A stretch of 12,857 bases of DNA from positions 1-12,857 of the forward strand of contig CAMEAW010000072.1 of assembly GCA_945911685.1 (NCBI GenBank), given 5' to 3'. Shown here one piece after another: positions 5,757 to 12,521 of the stretch. Each line of letters starts with the position of its first letter. Position 1 is the stretch's first letter. The DNA comes from Bordetella parapertussis (GTDB lineage: Bacteria > Pseudomonadota > Gammaproteobacteria > Burkholderiales > Burkholderiaceae_B). The notes under the pieces were generated by a model. It saw nothing but the letters and a program-made list of their open reading frames with translations. It did no database searches and was not told the origin of the DNA. Position numbers and translations under genes: made by a program.

Positions 5757-8126
5757 ATGGGACACCCAGGTAGCACGGCGCGCATCAAGCCTCAGGGCAT
5801 CGGAGCTAGGGTATTGCGCAAAGAAGATGATCGTCATCTGCATGGCAAAGCGAATTTCGTTGCAGATATGGTGATGCCTGGGTTGTCTGAAGTGGCTTTT
5901 ATGCGCAGCCCGCTGGCGCACGCCCGTCTGACAGCGATTGAGATTGCACCCGCTGGTCAACAGGCGGTGTTCACCCGTGCGCATCTGAGCGATGTGTTGG
6001 ATATTGCTGCTGACTCGTCTTTACCCACGTATCAGTTATCGGCACATCCACCCTTGGCGCGAGACAAAGTCCGTTTTGTGGGTGAGCCGGTTGTGATGGG
6101 CTTTGCCCCGACGCGTGCAGAGGCTGAAGATCTGCTTGAGACGGTGCAAGTGCAGTACGAAGAGTTACCCGCTTATGCTGACGTATTAAGTGCCATGCAG
6201 GCCACAGACAACTTGGTGCATGAGCAATGGAAAGACAACGCCTTTGTGACGTTGTCAGTTGATAAAAATTTTGATGCACTCGCTGCGCAGGCTGAGGTTG
6301 TGGTGCATCGAAAGATGAGCCTGTCGCGTCAGTGCATGGTACCGCTTGAGGGTAAAGCCGTACTCGCATATTGGGATCATCAAGCCAATCAGTTGGTGGT
6401 GGTCAGCGCCACCCAAGTACCGCATTTAATTCGTACGGCACTAGCGCAATATTTGCAGATGGATCAGGGACAGGTGCGCGTGATTTCGCCTGATGTAGGC
6501 GGGGCGTTCGGCTACAAGTGCGTGCTGCAGCAAGAAGAGTTGTGCGTGGCCTGGCTTGCCAAGACGTATCGTAAGCCGTTTCGCTACCTTGAAGATCGTC
6601 GTGAACATTTGATTGCGGGTGCCAATACTCGCGAGCATCATTACGAAATGACTGCCTACGCAGATCGTCGGGGACGTTTACTCGCGCTCGACGCAAAGAT
6701 TACGATTGACGGTGGTGCCTATTCGGTCTGGCCCTTTACGATTGGAATTGAACCGGGCCAGGCAATCGGCAATTTGCCCGGTCCTTATGCCTTCGATGGC
6801 TATCGCTGCGTCACACAATGTGTCGCTACAAATAAGCCTGGTTTTGTACCTTATCGAGGCGTTGCTCGCACCGGCGTGTGTTTTGCGATGGAACTCACGC
6901 TTAACGCACTCGCGCTTGAGGTGGGTCGCGAGCCTTGGGAGATTCGTCTTGAAAATCTTGTACAGCCTGAGCAAATGCCCTATGTGAACGTTGCAAATAA
7001 ACACTTTGATAGTGGTGATTATCCGGCGAGTGTCAGGCGTGCGCTTGAGATGATCAATGTCAAAGCCGTGCGCGCGCGTCAGCAGCAAGGCGAAGCCGAT
7101 GGGCGTTTAATTGGTGTCGGCTTGGCAACGTACACAGAGCAATCGGCGCATGGCACTTCGGTGTTTGCTGCCTGGGGCATGCCTATTGTTCCGGGCTTTG
7201 ATCAGGCGATGGTGCGCATGACGCCTGATGGTGGTCTTGAAATCAGAGTGGGTGTGCATTCGCATGGGCAAGGGATGGAAACCACCTTTGCACAGATTGC
7301 TCACGAAGTCTTGGGGATTGATCTGTCCAAGATGCGTGTCATGCACGGCGACACGGGGCAGACTCCTTATTCAAGTGGTACCTACGCTTCGCGTTCGCTG
7401 GTGATGTCTGGCGGAGCCGTCTCGCAAGCTTGCCAAAAACTTTTGCCGCAACTGCTGAACATTGGTGCGCATTTGTTGCAAGCTAAAGTGACTGATGTCG
7501 CTCTTGAAGGCGGCTCAGTGTGTTTGGGTGAGCGTCGAGTGTCTTTGAGTGAGATCGCAAAAGCCTGGTATCTAAGCCCACAACTCTTACCGCCCGATGT
7601 AGATCCGGCGGGTTTAGAGGCGACCGTTGGCTACAAGCCGCGAGTAGATACAGGTGCCTTTAGTTATGCCACACACGTCGCACTTGTCGCGGTCGATCCG
7701 CAAATGGGTGGAGTTGAAATCTTGGATTATGTGGTCGTTGAAGACTGTGGCGTGCTCGTCAATCCGATGGTGGTTGAAGGGCAAACCATCGGTGGGGTCG
7801 CGCAGGGGATTGGTACCGCGCTCTATGAAGAAATGCGTTACGACGCGTTCGCGCAACCACTCGCTTCGACTCTCGCTGACTATGTGATGCCTGGGGCAAC
7901 TGAAGTCCCTAACATTCGGATGGATCACTTTGAAACGCCTTCGCCTCACACAGAGTTTGGTGCCAAAGGGATGGGAGAGGGCGGCGCTATTGCACCGCCT
8001 GCAGCGATTTTTGGTGCGGTCAATGATGCGCTGCGCAGAGTCGGTGCCACCGAACTTGCACGCACGCCACTGACGCCAAGACGCGTGCTTGAGGCGCTTG
8101 AACAAAAAACGGATGTGGTGCGATGA
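5757..8126 (+). CDS. Molybdenum hydroxylase large subunit (XDH/CoxL-family molybdopterin-binding)
   Basis: This 789-residue subunit holds the molybdopterin cofactor and hydroxylates a substrate, usually an N-heterocycle or aldehyde, using water. The N-terminal part (about 10-145) is the aldehyde-oxidase a/b-hammerhead domain (RKEDDRHLHGKANFVAD, VRFVGEPV). The Mo-binding domain follows with GGAFGYK (248-254), the active-site loop PYRGVAR (365-371), HGQG (503-506) with the probable cofactor-contacting Gln505, GTYASRS (541-547), and GAKGMGEGG (735-743), where Glu741 is the expected catalytic base. The loop is not the AYxCSFR of form I CO dehydrogenase, so CO oxidation is unlikely. The ATG is chosen from AAGAG (5744-5748), 8 nt upstream. 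Its stop overlaps the next start by 4 nt (ATGA). No XdhC/MobA-type maturation gene is seen in the window. The substrate is unknown; a heterocycle of the neighbouring hydantoinase pathway is plausible. Confidence 0.92.
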   Translation: MGHPGSTARIKPQGIGARVLRKEDDRHLHGKANFVADMVMPGLSEVAFMRSPLAHARLTAIEIAPAGQQAVFTRAHLSDVLDIAADSSLPTYQLSAHPPLARDKVRFVGEPVVMGFAPTRAEAEDLLETVQVQYEELPAYADVLSAMQATDNLVHEQWKDNAFVTLSVDKNFDALAAQAEVVVHRKMSLSRQCMVPLEGKAVLAYWDHQANQLVVVSATQVPHLIRTALAQYLQMDQGQVRVISPDVGGAFGYKCVLQQEELCVAWLAKTYRKPFRYLEDRREHLIAGANTREHHYEMTAYADRRGRLLALDAKITIDGGAYSVWPFTIGIEPGQAIGNLPGPYAFDGYRCVTQCVATNKPGFVPYRGVARTGVCFAMELTLNALALEVGREPWEIRLENLVQPEQMPYVNVANKHFDSGDYPASVRRALEMINVKAVRARQQQGEADGRLIGVGLATYTEQSAHGTSVFAAWGMPIVPGFDQAMVRMTPDGGLEIRVGVHSHGQGMETTFAQIAHEVLGIDLSKMRVMHGDTGQTPYSSGTYASRSLVMSGGAVSQACQKLLPQLLNIGAHLLQAKVTDVALEGGSVCLGERRVSLSEIAKAWYLSPQLLPPDVDPAGLEATVGYKPRVDTGAFSYATHVALVAVDPQMGGVEILDYVVVEDCGVLVNPMVVEGQTIGGVAQGIGTALYEEMRYDAFAQPLASTLADYVMPGATEVPNIRMDHFETPSPHTEFGAKGMGEGGAIAPPAAIFGAVNDALRRVGATELARTPLTPRRVLEALEQKTDVVR

Positions 8127-8962
8127 AAGCGGCACAATTCGAATATGTGAAACCGGCCACGCTAGCCCAGGCCTTGCAAACCCTCGCTAGTTCTGAGGGT
8201 CAAGCTAAGTTAATGGCGGGAAGTCAATCCTTGGGTCCTATGCTCAACTTGCGTCTGACACGCCCTGCGCAAGTGCTGGATGTTTCTCGCCTTGATGAAT
8301 TACGTAGCGTGGATCTGGTGCAAGGGCGTGTGCGAGTCGGAGCTTCGGTGACGCACGCCGAAATTGAAGATGGTCGTTTTGAACTCTTGCGCGGGCATCC
8401 CGTTCAAGAGATGGCTGCGCGTATCGCCTATCGCTCAGTGCGCAATCGCGGCACGGTCGGTGGTAGTTTGGCGCATGCCGATCCAGCGGCCGACTGGGTG
8501 CTTGCCGCAAGGGCGCTCAATGCGCAGGTTGAGGTGTGTGCCTTTGAGCAAGTGCCGCGTCTAGTCAATATGCAAGACTTTATGGTGGCCGCCTACACGA
8601 CTGTTTTGGACATAGGCGATGCCATTACCGCGCTTCATCTGCCGCTCTTGAGCGCTCAAGCCCGTTGGGGATATTACAAATTTTGTCGGAAGACAGGCGA
8701 ATTCGCCGAAGCCAGTTGCGCGGCTTATTTTGATCCAGCAAGTGCGACAGCGCAGATTGTTGTAGGTGCCTTAGATGGTGCGCCGGTAGCACTTGAGGCG
8801 CTTGCCGGTGCAGTCGCCCGCAGCGGTGTGGTTGCCGCGTCTGATGCTGCGATTGACGCTGCCTTACGAGAGAATATTGAGCAACTTGACACGCTGGGGC
8901 GCCGTATGACGGCTGCGGCTGTGATGCGCTGTCTCAAACAGGCCTTTGGTGCGAACGTATGA
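8123..8962 (+). CDS. Molybdenum hydroxylase FAD-binding medium subunit (CoxM-like)
   Basis: This 279-residue protein, usual for the family, passes electrons from the iron-sulfur clusters to FAD and then to an acceptor. The two FAD-binding signatures of the CoxM/vanillyl-oxidase fold are visible: AGSQSLGP (32-39, where AGGQSL is commonest) and RNRGTVGGSLAHADPAAD (107-124). The C-terminal CO-dehydrogenase-flavoprotein domain begins around YYKFCRKTGEFAEAS, near residue 190. The gene overlaps the large-subunit gene by 4 nt at its start and the iron-sulfur subunit gene by 4 nt at its end, both through ATGA. This implies translational coupling and a stoichiometric heterotrimer. Ser replaces the more usual Gly in the first signature, which is tolerated in relatives. 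Confidence 0.92.
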   Translation: MKAAQFEYVKPATLAQALQTLASSEGQAKLMAGSQSLGPMLNLRLTRPAQVLDVSRLDELRSVDLVQGRVRVGASVTHAEIEDGRFELLRGHPVQEMAARIAYRSVRNRGTVGGSLAHADPAADWVLAARALNAQVEVCAFEQVPRLVNMQDFMVAAYTTVLDIGDAITALHLPLLSAQARWGYYKFCRKTGEFAEASCAAYFDPASATAQIVVGALDGAPVALEALAGAVARSGVVAASDAAIDAALRENIEQLDTLGRRMTAAAVMRCLKQAFGANV

Positions 8963-10188
8963 ACATCATCACGTTAACGGTGAACGGCAACACGATTCAG
9001 AAGGCGGTCTCTGACCGTACCCACTTGGGTGATTTCTTGCGTGATACGGTACAGCTCACAGGTACCCACCTTGGCTGCGAACACGGTGTCTGTGGTGCGT
9101 GTACGGTGCTTCTTGACGGCGAGCCAGTCAGGGCTTGTATCACTTACGCGGTGTCCTGCGAAGGGCGGTCCATTACGACGATTGAGGGTTATGAGTCTGA
9201 CCCCGTGATGTCGCGCCTACGTGCTGCATTCCAAGCCCATCACGCTTTGCAATGTGGCTACTGCACACCAGGCATGCTGGCAACAGCGCGCGACATCATT
9301 TTGCGTCTACCACAAGCCGATGAGCAGCGCGTGCGGATTGAACTAGCGGGAAATTTGTGCCGGTGCACCGGCTATATGGGGATTGTCTCGGCGATCTTGG
9401 CGGTGTTGCAAGACTTGCGTGAGCACCCCGATGCTCAGGTTCAGTTGTTGCGCGTAGCGATTGCCGAGGGCAGGGCAGAGCCAATTGAGGCCCCACAACT
9501 TGCGCAAGGTTTCGCGAGTTTTGAGGCCAGGCGTCAGCTTGGCTCACCCTCTCAGTCGGGTGAGCGACCGCCTGTTCGCCCTGACAGCATGGGTGAAGTA
9601 GCAGACACACAGGGTCGAGAGCAACAGGTTCAGCAAAAAGGCACGAAGGTAAACGCATCGTTTGACGTACCGTTTGGCGTTGACGCGGTTTGGGCTTTCA
9701 TGTCCGATTTAAAAGCTGTTGCGAGTTGTTTGCCAGGCGCTCAAGTTGACAGCGAGACCCCTGAGCAGGTCGCAGGCAAGATTGCGATTAAATTCGGCCC
9801 AATGTCGGCAACCTTCAAAGGTAGCGCGACGATCGAGCGTGATGCGACTCAACGTGCTGCGGTCTTGAAAGGGACGGGTCAGGATTCGATCAGCCAGTCG
9901 CGTGCGACCGGCGATGTGCGCTACCAACTTGAGGCGCGTAGTGCCGAGAGCACGTATGTCGCTGTCGAGTTGCTCTACACCTTGCAGGGGCCCTTGGCGC
10001 AGTTTTCACGTTCTGGCTTAGTACAAGAGTTTGTGCGACGGATGGTGGCGGATTTTGGTAGGAATGTGTCGCAACGGTTGGCATACCCAAGCACTCTTGA
10101 GGCCCCGCAGGTTCAAGCCATAAATCCTGTTGGTGTCATGTTTAGTATCCTCTGGCAGAAAATCAAAAATCTGTTCGGGGTTCGCTAA
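8959..10188 (+). CDS. Fused [2Fe-2S] subunit (CoxS-like) and CoxG/SRPBCC domain
   Basis: This 409-residue protein is more than twice the usual CoxS length (about 150-170). Residues 1-155 are a complete small subunit: a plant-type [2Fe-2S] cluster at Cys40, Cys45, Cys48 and Cys60 (GCEHGVCGACTV), then the second cluster at Cys99, Cys102, Cys134 and Cys136 (QCGYCTPG and CRCTGY). Residues about 155-230 are a polar linker rich in Gln, Glu, Gly and Pro. Residues about 231-376 match the CoxG (CO dehydrogenase subunit G) branch of the SRPBCC fold: FDVPFGVDAVWAFMSD, CLPGAQ, GPMSATFKGSA, and a C-terminal helix ending near RNVSQRL. A short cationic amphipathic tail (392-409) ends the chain. CoxG proteins are normally separate and are linked to membrane attachment and quinone handling of the hydroxylase, so the fusion should tether that role to the enzyme. 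The frame is continuous with no sign of a frameshift. Confidence 0.92.
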   Translation: MNIITLTVNGNTIQKAVSDRTHLGDFLRDTVQLTGTHLGCEHGVCGACTVLLDGEPVRACITYAVSCEGRSITTIEGYESDPVMSRLRAAFQAHHALQCGYCTPGMLATARDIILRLPQADEQRVRIELAGNLCRCTGYMGIVSAILAVLQDLREHPDAQVQLLRVAIAEGRAEPIEAPQLAQGFASFEARRQLGSPSQSGERPPVRPDSMGEVADTQGREQQVQQKGTKVNASFDVPFGVDAVWAFMSDLKAVASCLPGAQVDSETPEQVAGKIAIKFGPMSATFKGSATIERDATQRAAVLKGTGQDSISQSRATGDVRYQLEARSAESTYVAVELLYTLQGPLAQFSRSGLVQEFVRRMVADFGRNVSQRLAYPSTLEAPQVQAINPVGVMFSILWQKIKNLFGVR

Positions 10189-10202
10189 CTGACACCGCTC
10201 AA

Positions 10203-10219
10203 GTTGGTAGGGCGCCAAC
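10203..10219. terminator. Weak bidirectional hairpin between convergent genes
   Basis: GTTGG (10203-10207) and CCAAC (10215-10219) form a 5-bp stem with a 7-nt loop in the 43-nt gap between the fusion-gene stop and the convergent histidine-phosphatase stop. No T-run follows on either strand, so an intrinsic terminator is only a possibility. Confidence 0.25.
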
Positions 10220-10231
10220 CGCTCGACGCGT

Positions 10232-10846
10232 TTAGCCGCCCGATAAACTTTTAGTATCTTCAGCTAAATCTGTGCCGTCTAAGTGCGCCGTACAGTTCAC
10301 GAGTTCAGCCGAGAAGGGGTGCTGCGCAACCACTCGGGTGATCGAAGTGTTGCCAATGCGGGCGGGTATTGGATGTTTGCCTACGTCAATGCATTTAGCC
10401 AGCATGGCATGAATCACTAAACCATGGCAAACAACAATCAACGGGCCATCCAGCGTGACACGCAGTCGCGCGGCATACTCAAACGCCTCGGTGACGCGGT
10501 CATGAAACTCGGCCAAAGACTCACCGTTTGCGGGAGCCTCAATCATCTCAAGTGGGTTAAAGCTCAGCGTGTCGTAAGGACGGCCGCGCAAATCGCCAAA
10601 GTTACGTTCGCGTAGTAGTTCAGTGCTCAGAGGTTCAAGCCCTGTGTGGCGTGCGATCGCTTCGGCGGTTTGCCAGGCACGAGGCATATCACTTGATAAG
10701 ATCGCGGCAGGTTTAAGCCCGACTACGCGCGCGGCGACGAGTTCAGCCTGCGCAAGCCCGCGCGGCGCAAGAGGGGTTGCGGCAGGTTGCACCGTGCGTG
10801 CGGCATTGAGCAAAGTTTCGCCGTGACGAATTAAAAAAAGTGGCAT
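10232..10846 (-). CDS. Histidine phosphatase family protein (phosphoglycerate-mutase-like)
   Basis: This 204-residue cytoplasmic enzyme belongs to the branch-1 histidine phosphatase family. The catalytic set is visible: IRHGE at the N-terminus with Arg7 and the phospho-accepting His8, SSDMPRAWQTA with Arg56, RERNFGDLRG with the acid/base Glu80, and VVCHG with the second catalytic His141. Members hydrolyse or transfer phosphate on small sugars, cobalamin precursors (CobC) or phosphoproteins; the substrate cannot be told here, and no cobalamin gene is nearby. It converges on the molybdenum-hydroxylase operon with a 43-nt gap and lies on the same strand as the Bug gene upstream of it. The ATG at 10844-10846 gives the standard family N-terminus; the ribosome binding site is weak (GGA 7 nt before). 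It is probably a housekeeping gene not belonging to the catabolic region. Confidence 0.88.
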   Translation of the reverse strand: MPLFLIRHGETLLNAARTVQPAATPLAPRGLAQAELVAARVVGLKPAAILSSDMPRAWQTAEAIARHTGLEPLSTELLRERNFGDLRGRPYDTLSFNPLEMIEAPANGESLAEFHDRVTEAFEYAARLRVTLDGPLIVVCHGLVIHAMLAKCIDVGKHPIPARIGNTSITRVVAQHPFSAELVNCTAHLDGTDLAEDTKSLSGG

Positions 10847-10873
10847 GTACGATCCAAAGAAGCGTTAAGTGAG

Positions 10874-10921
10874 CCTGATTCCGGTTCTGATTCTGATTCT
10901 GATTCCGATTCTGGTTCTGAT
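10874..10921. repeat. Degenerate TCTGAT hexanucleotide tandem repeat, 8 units
   Basis: Eight consecutive 6-bp units run from 10874 to 10921 with consensus TCTGAT. Four are exact (three in a row at 10886-10903, and the last one) and four differ by one or two bases. The tract lies in the 121-bp spacer between the histidine-phosphatase start and the Bug-gene stop, so it sits in the upstream region of the phosphatase gene. It is read here as noncoding. Confidence 0.85.
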
Positions 10922-10932
10922 TGTGTCAGAAC
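10914..10932 (-). terminator. Hairpin downstream of the Bug gene
   Basis: GTTCTGA (10914-10920) and TCAGAAC (10926-10932) form a perfect 7-bp stem with a 5-nt loop, about 36 nt past the Bug-gene stop in its direction of transcription. The first arm belongs to the last units of the hexamer repeat. No T-run follows the stem, so termination would be factor-dependent or weak. Confidence 0.35.
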
Positions 10933-10967
10933 GCAAAAGAACTTATCGCGATCGGACTTCAAAAAAA

Positions 10968-11927
10968 TTATTCTATTGTGATTTTTGCCTTGGCAGCGAT
11001 ATCTTTGGATTCAGCAATTTCAGAACGAATCATTTGTGCCCAGTCGTTGGCTGGACTATAGCTGACATCAAAGCCTGTTGCCGCCATCTTCTCGACGAAG
11101 GCGGGATCCTCCATGACAGCTTTCAAGGCTTTTTGTAAAACAGCTTTGACGTCAGCAGGTAAGCCTTTTGGGCCGACAACGGCTTGCCAAGCCACAATGT
11201 TGAAGTCTTTTAAGCCAGACTCTGCCAAGGTGGGGATATTGGGCAATAAGGCTGAACGCTTGATACTGGTGACAGCGAGCGCCCGAACGCGGCCGGCATT
11301 GTGTTGCGGTGTTGTCGCCAAAATCGTGTCATACGCCATCGGGACTTGCCCGCCGATCGTATCGTTCATGGCGGGCGTGCTGCCCTTGTAAGGGATGTGC
11401 ATGATATTCAAACCGGTGACTGCATTGAACATTGCACCGGCAAAGTTTGAGGTGGTGCCGTTGCCATAACTTGCATACGAATACTTATCAGGGTTCGCAC
11501 GAATCAGGGCAATCAGCTCTGCAACGTTTTTTGCCGGGACTTGCGGATTGACCAATAACGCTAAACCGAGCGTACCCATTTTGCCAATGGCATCGAAATC
11601 AACTGCAGCATCGTAAGGCACCTTGGGCATTAACGCGGGGTTCAGCACAAAGGTTGAGTTTGCGCCGAGCAAGATGGTGTACCCATCAGGTTTAGCATTG
11701 GCAACATAGGCTGCACCAATCACGCTACCCGCGCCTGCTTTGTTTTCAACGATCACCGGTTTGCCGAGTTGCACTTCAAGCTGCCTGGCCAGTAGACGTG
11801 CGATCACGTCAGCAGCACCACCGGCTGGAAATGGCGCAATCAATGTCACCGCCCGTTCAGGAAAGGCGGCCGAGCAGTTGGCGCTGAGCACTAGGGCAGC
11901 CAGGACGGCAAGAATTCGAGCTTTCAT
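10968..11927 (-). CDS. Bug-family (TctC-like) tripartite tricarboxylate transporter solute-binding protein
   Basis: This 319-residue periplasmic protein belongs to the Bug family, which is greatly expanded in Burkholderiales and binds carboxylates or other small metabolites. The N-terminus MKARILAVLAALVLSANCSA is a Sec signal peptide, probably cleaved around CSA-A. The Cys is preceded by Asn, which does not fit a lipobox well. Family hallmarks are APFPAGGAAD (31-40, the first ligand-binding loop), NKAGAGSVIGA (62-72), SYGNGTTSN (153-161), and HIPYKGSTPAM (177-187). The ATG at 11925-11927 is preferred over a start 10 codons earlier because of a ribosome binding site and because the signal peptide then begins at once. 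No TctA/TctB membrane genes are in the window, as is common for orphan Bug genes. Whether it serves the neighbouring catabolic region is unknown; it is on the opposite strand. Confidence 0.93.
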   Translation of the reverse strand: MKARILAVLAALVLSANCSAAFPERAVTLIAPFPAGGAADVIARLLARQLEVQLGKPVIVENKAGAGSVIGAAYVANAKPDGYTILLGANSTFVLNPALMPKVPYDAAVDFDAIGKMGTLGLALLVNPQVPAKNVAELIALIRANPDKYSYASYGNGTTSNFAGAMFNAVTGLNIMHIPYKGSTPAMNDTIGGQVPMAYDTILATTPQHNAGRVRALAVTSIKRSALLPNIPTLAESGLKDFNIVAWQAVVGPKGLPADVKAVLQKALKAVMEDPAFVEKMAATGFDVSYSPANDWAQMIRSEIAESKDIAAKAKITIE

Positions 11928-11932
11928 TTGAT

Positions 11933-11937
11933 CTCCG
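11933..11937 (-). promoter_or_regulatory. Ribosome binding site fixing the Bug-gene start
   Basis: On the minus strand CGGAG lies 5 nt before the ATG at 11927, supporting that start over the longer in-frame alternative at 11957. Confidence 0.7.
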
Positions 11938-11967
11938 GCGCCTGCACTGAGGCGCATATTGTCTTAA

Positions 11968-11983
11968 TTGCCATGGTCGGCAA
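11968..11983. promoter_or_regulatory. Inverted repeat TTGCC-N6-GGCAA, possible operator
   Basis: TTGCC (11968-11972) and GGCAA (11979-11983) form a 16-bp dyad 41-56 nt upstream of the Bug start, in the 250-bp divergent region 11928-12177. The same region holds a direct repeat TGACGCC (11993-11999, 12006-12012) and a second dyad ATGCA-TGC-TGCAT (12023-12035). No gene is seen in this region. Position suggests regulation of the Bug gene, but short dyads arise by chance. Confidence 0.25.
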
Positions 11984-12108
11984 CCAAAAGGGTGACGCCA
12001 ACAACTGACGCCCAGTACGTAAATGCATGCTGCATGGCGTAGATCGTCTCACGCATCACAACCAAGTGTTGCTAAATATACAAGAAATTGCGTCGGCTAA
12101 GCCAATAT

Positions 12109-12136
12109 TTGGTGCGCGAGGGCTAAAACGTAATAT
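12109..12136 (+). promoter_or_regulatory. Weak promoter candidate for the DUF805 gene
   Basis: TTGGTG (12109-12114) and TAATAT (12131-12136) are separated by 16 nt, about 42 nt upstream of the GTG start. The overlapping TATAGT (12134-12139) is a closer -10 match but leaves a 19-nt spacer. Confidence 0.3.
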
Positions 12137-12168
12137 AGTGATTCGCAGTTTCTACCAACTTTCGAGCT

Positions 12169-12172
12169 GAGG
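12169..12172 (+). promoter_or_regulatory. Ribosome binding site supporting a GTG start
   Basis: GAGG lies 5 nt before the GTG at 12178. No ATG occurs near the start of this frame, and the GTG gives the expected family N-terminus, so GTG is taken as the start. Confidence 0.65.
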
Positions 12173-12177
12173 TCAAA

Positions 12178-12519
12178 GTGAATTTTCCAACAGCAATTAC
12201 CACGTGTTTCTCAAAGTTTGCCACCTTCAGCGGTCGTGCAACGCGCAGTGAATTTTGGTGGTTTTATTTGTTTACCTTGTTGCTCAGTTGGTTCGCGCAA
12301 ATGGCTGTAGGCGCGGGGGTCGCTGGTGTGGTGAGTTTGGTGTTGTTTTTGCCCTTGCTGGCTGCTACCGTACGCCGTCTGCATGATATTGGTCGTACCG
12401 GATGGTGGATACTCATTGCCTTTACCATAATCGGGATCATTGTTTTGATTGTTTTTTATGCAACCGATTCTGAAAAAGCCACTAATCAATACGGCGAATA
12501 CGTCGCGCCTACTGCTTGA
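12178..12519 (+). CDS. DUF805 small inner-membrane protein
   Basis: This 113-residue protein of the DUF805 family has no established function. The family signature is clear: FATFSGRATRSEFWWF (14-29), the central RRLHDIGRTGWW (66-77), and the closing NQYGEY (103-108). Three hydrophobic segments are visible (about 28-45, 47-64 and 77-95), so it should be an integral inner-membrane protein. The GTG start is used with a good ribosome binding site. The gene stands alone: it is divergent from the Bug gene across 250 bp and converges on the M23 peptidase gene with only 2 nt between the stop codons. Length and motif order are normal for the family. Confidence 0.92.
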   Translation: MNFPTAITTCFSKFATFSGRATRSEFWWFYLFTLLLSWFAQMAVGAGVAGVVSLVLFLPLLAATVRRLHDIGRTGWWILIAFTIIGIIVLIVFYATDSEKATNQYGEYVAPTA

Positions 12520-12521
12520 AA

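Noticed and set aside
5757..10188. Reading the L-M-S operon as an aerobic CO dehydrogenase (coxLMS)
   Set aside because: The large subunit lacks the AYxCSFR loop that carries the Cu-binding cysteine of form I enzymes; it has PYRGVAR instead. The gene order L-M-S also differs from the usual M-S-L.
10203..10219. Strong intrinsic terminator for the Mo-hydroxylase operon
   Set aside because: The stem is only 5 bp and no T-run follows on either strand, so it is listed only as a weak candidate.
10869..11138. Plus-strand reading frame with a hydrophobic Ile/Leu/Pro-rich N-terminus
   Set aside because: The hydrophobic stretch is only the translation of the TCTGAT hexamer repeat, and the rest runs antisense through the well-supported Bug gene. 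No convincing ribosome binding site precedes its GTG.
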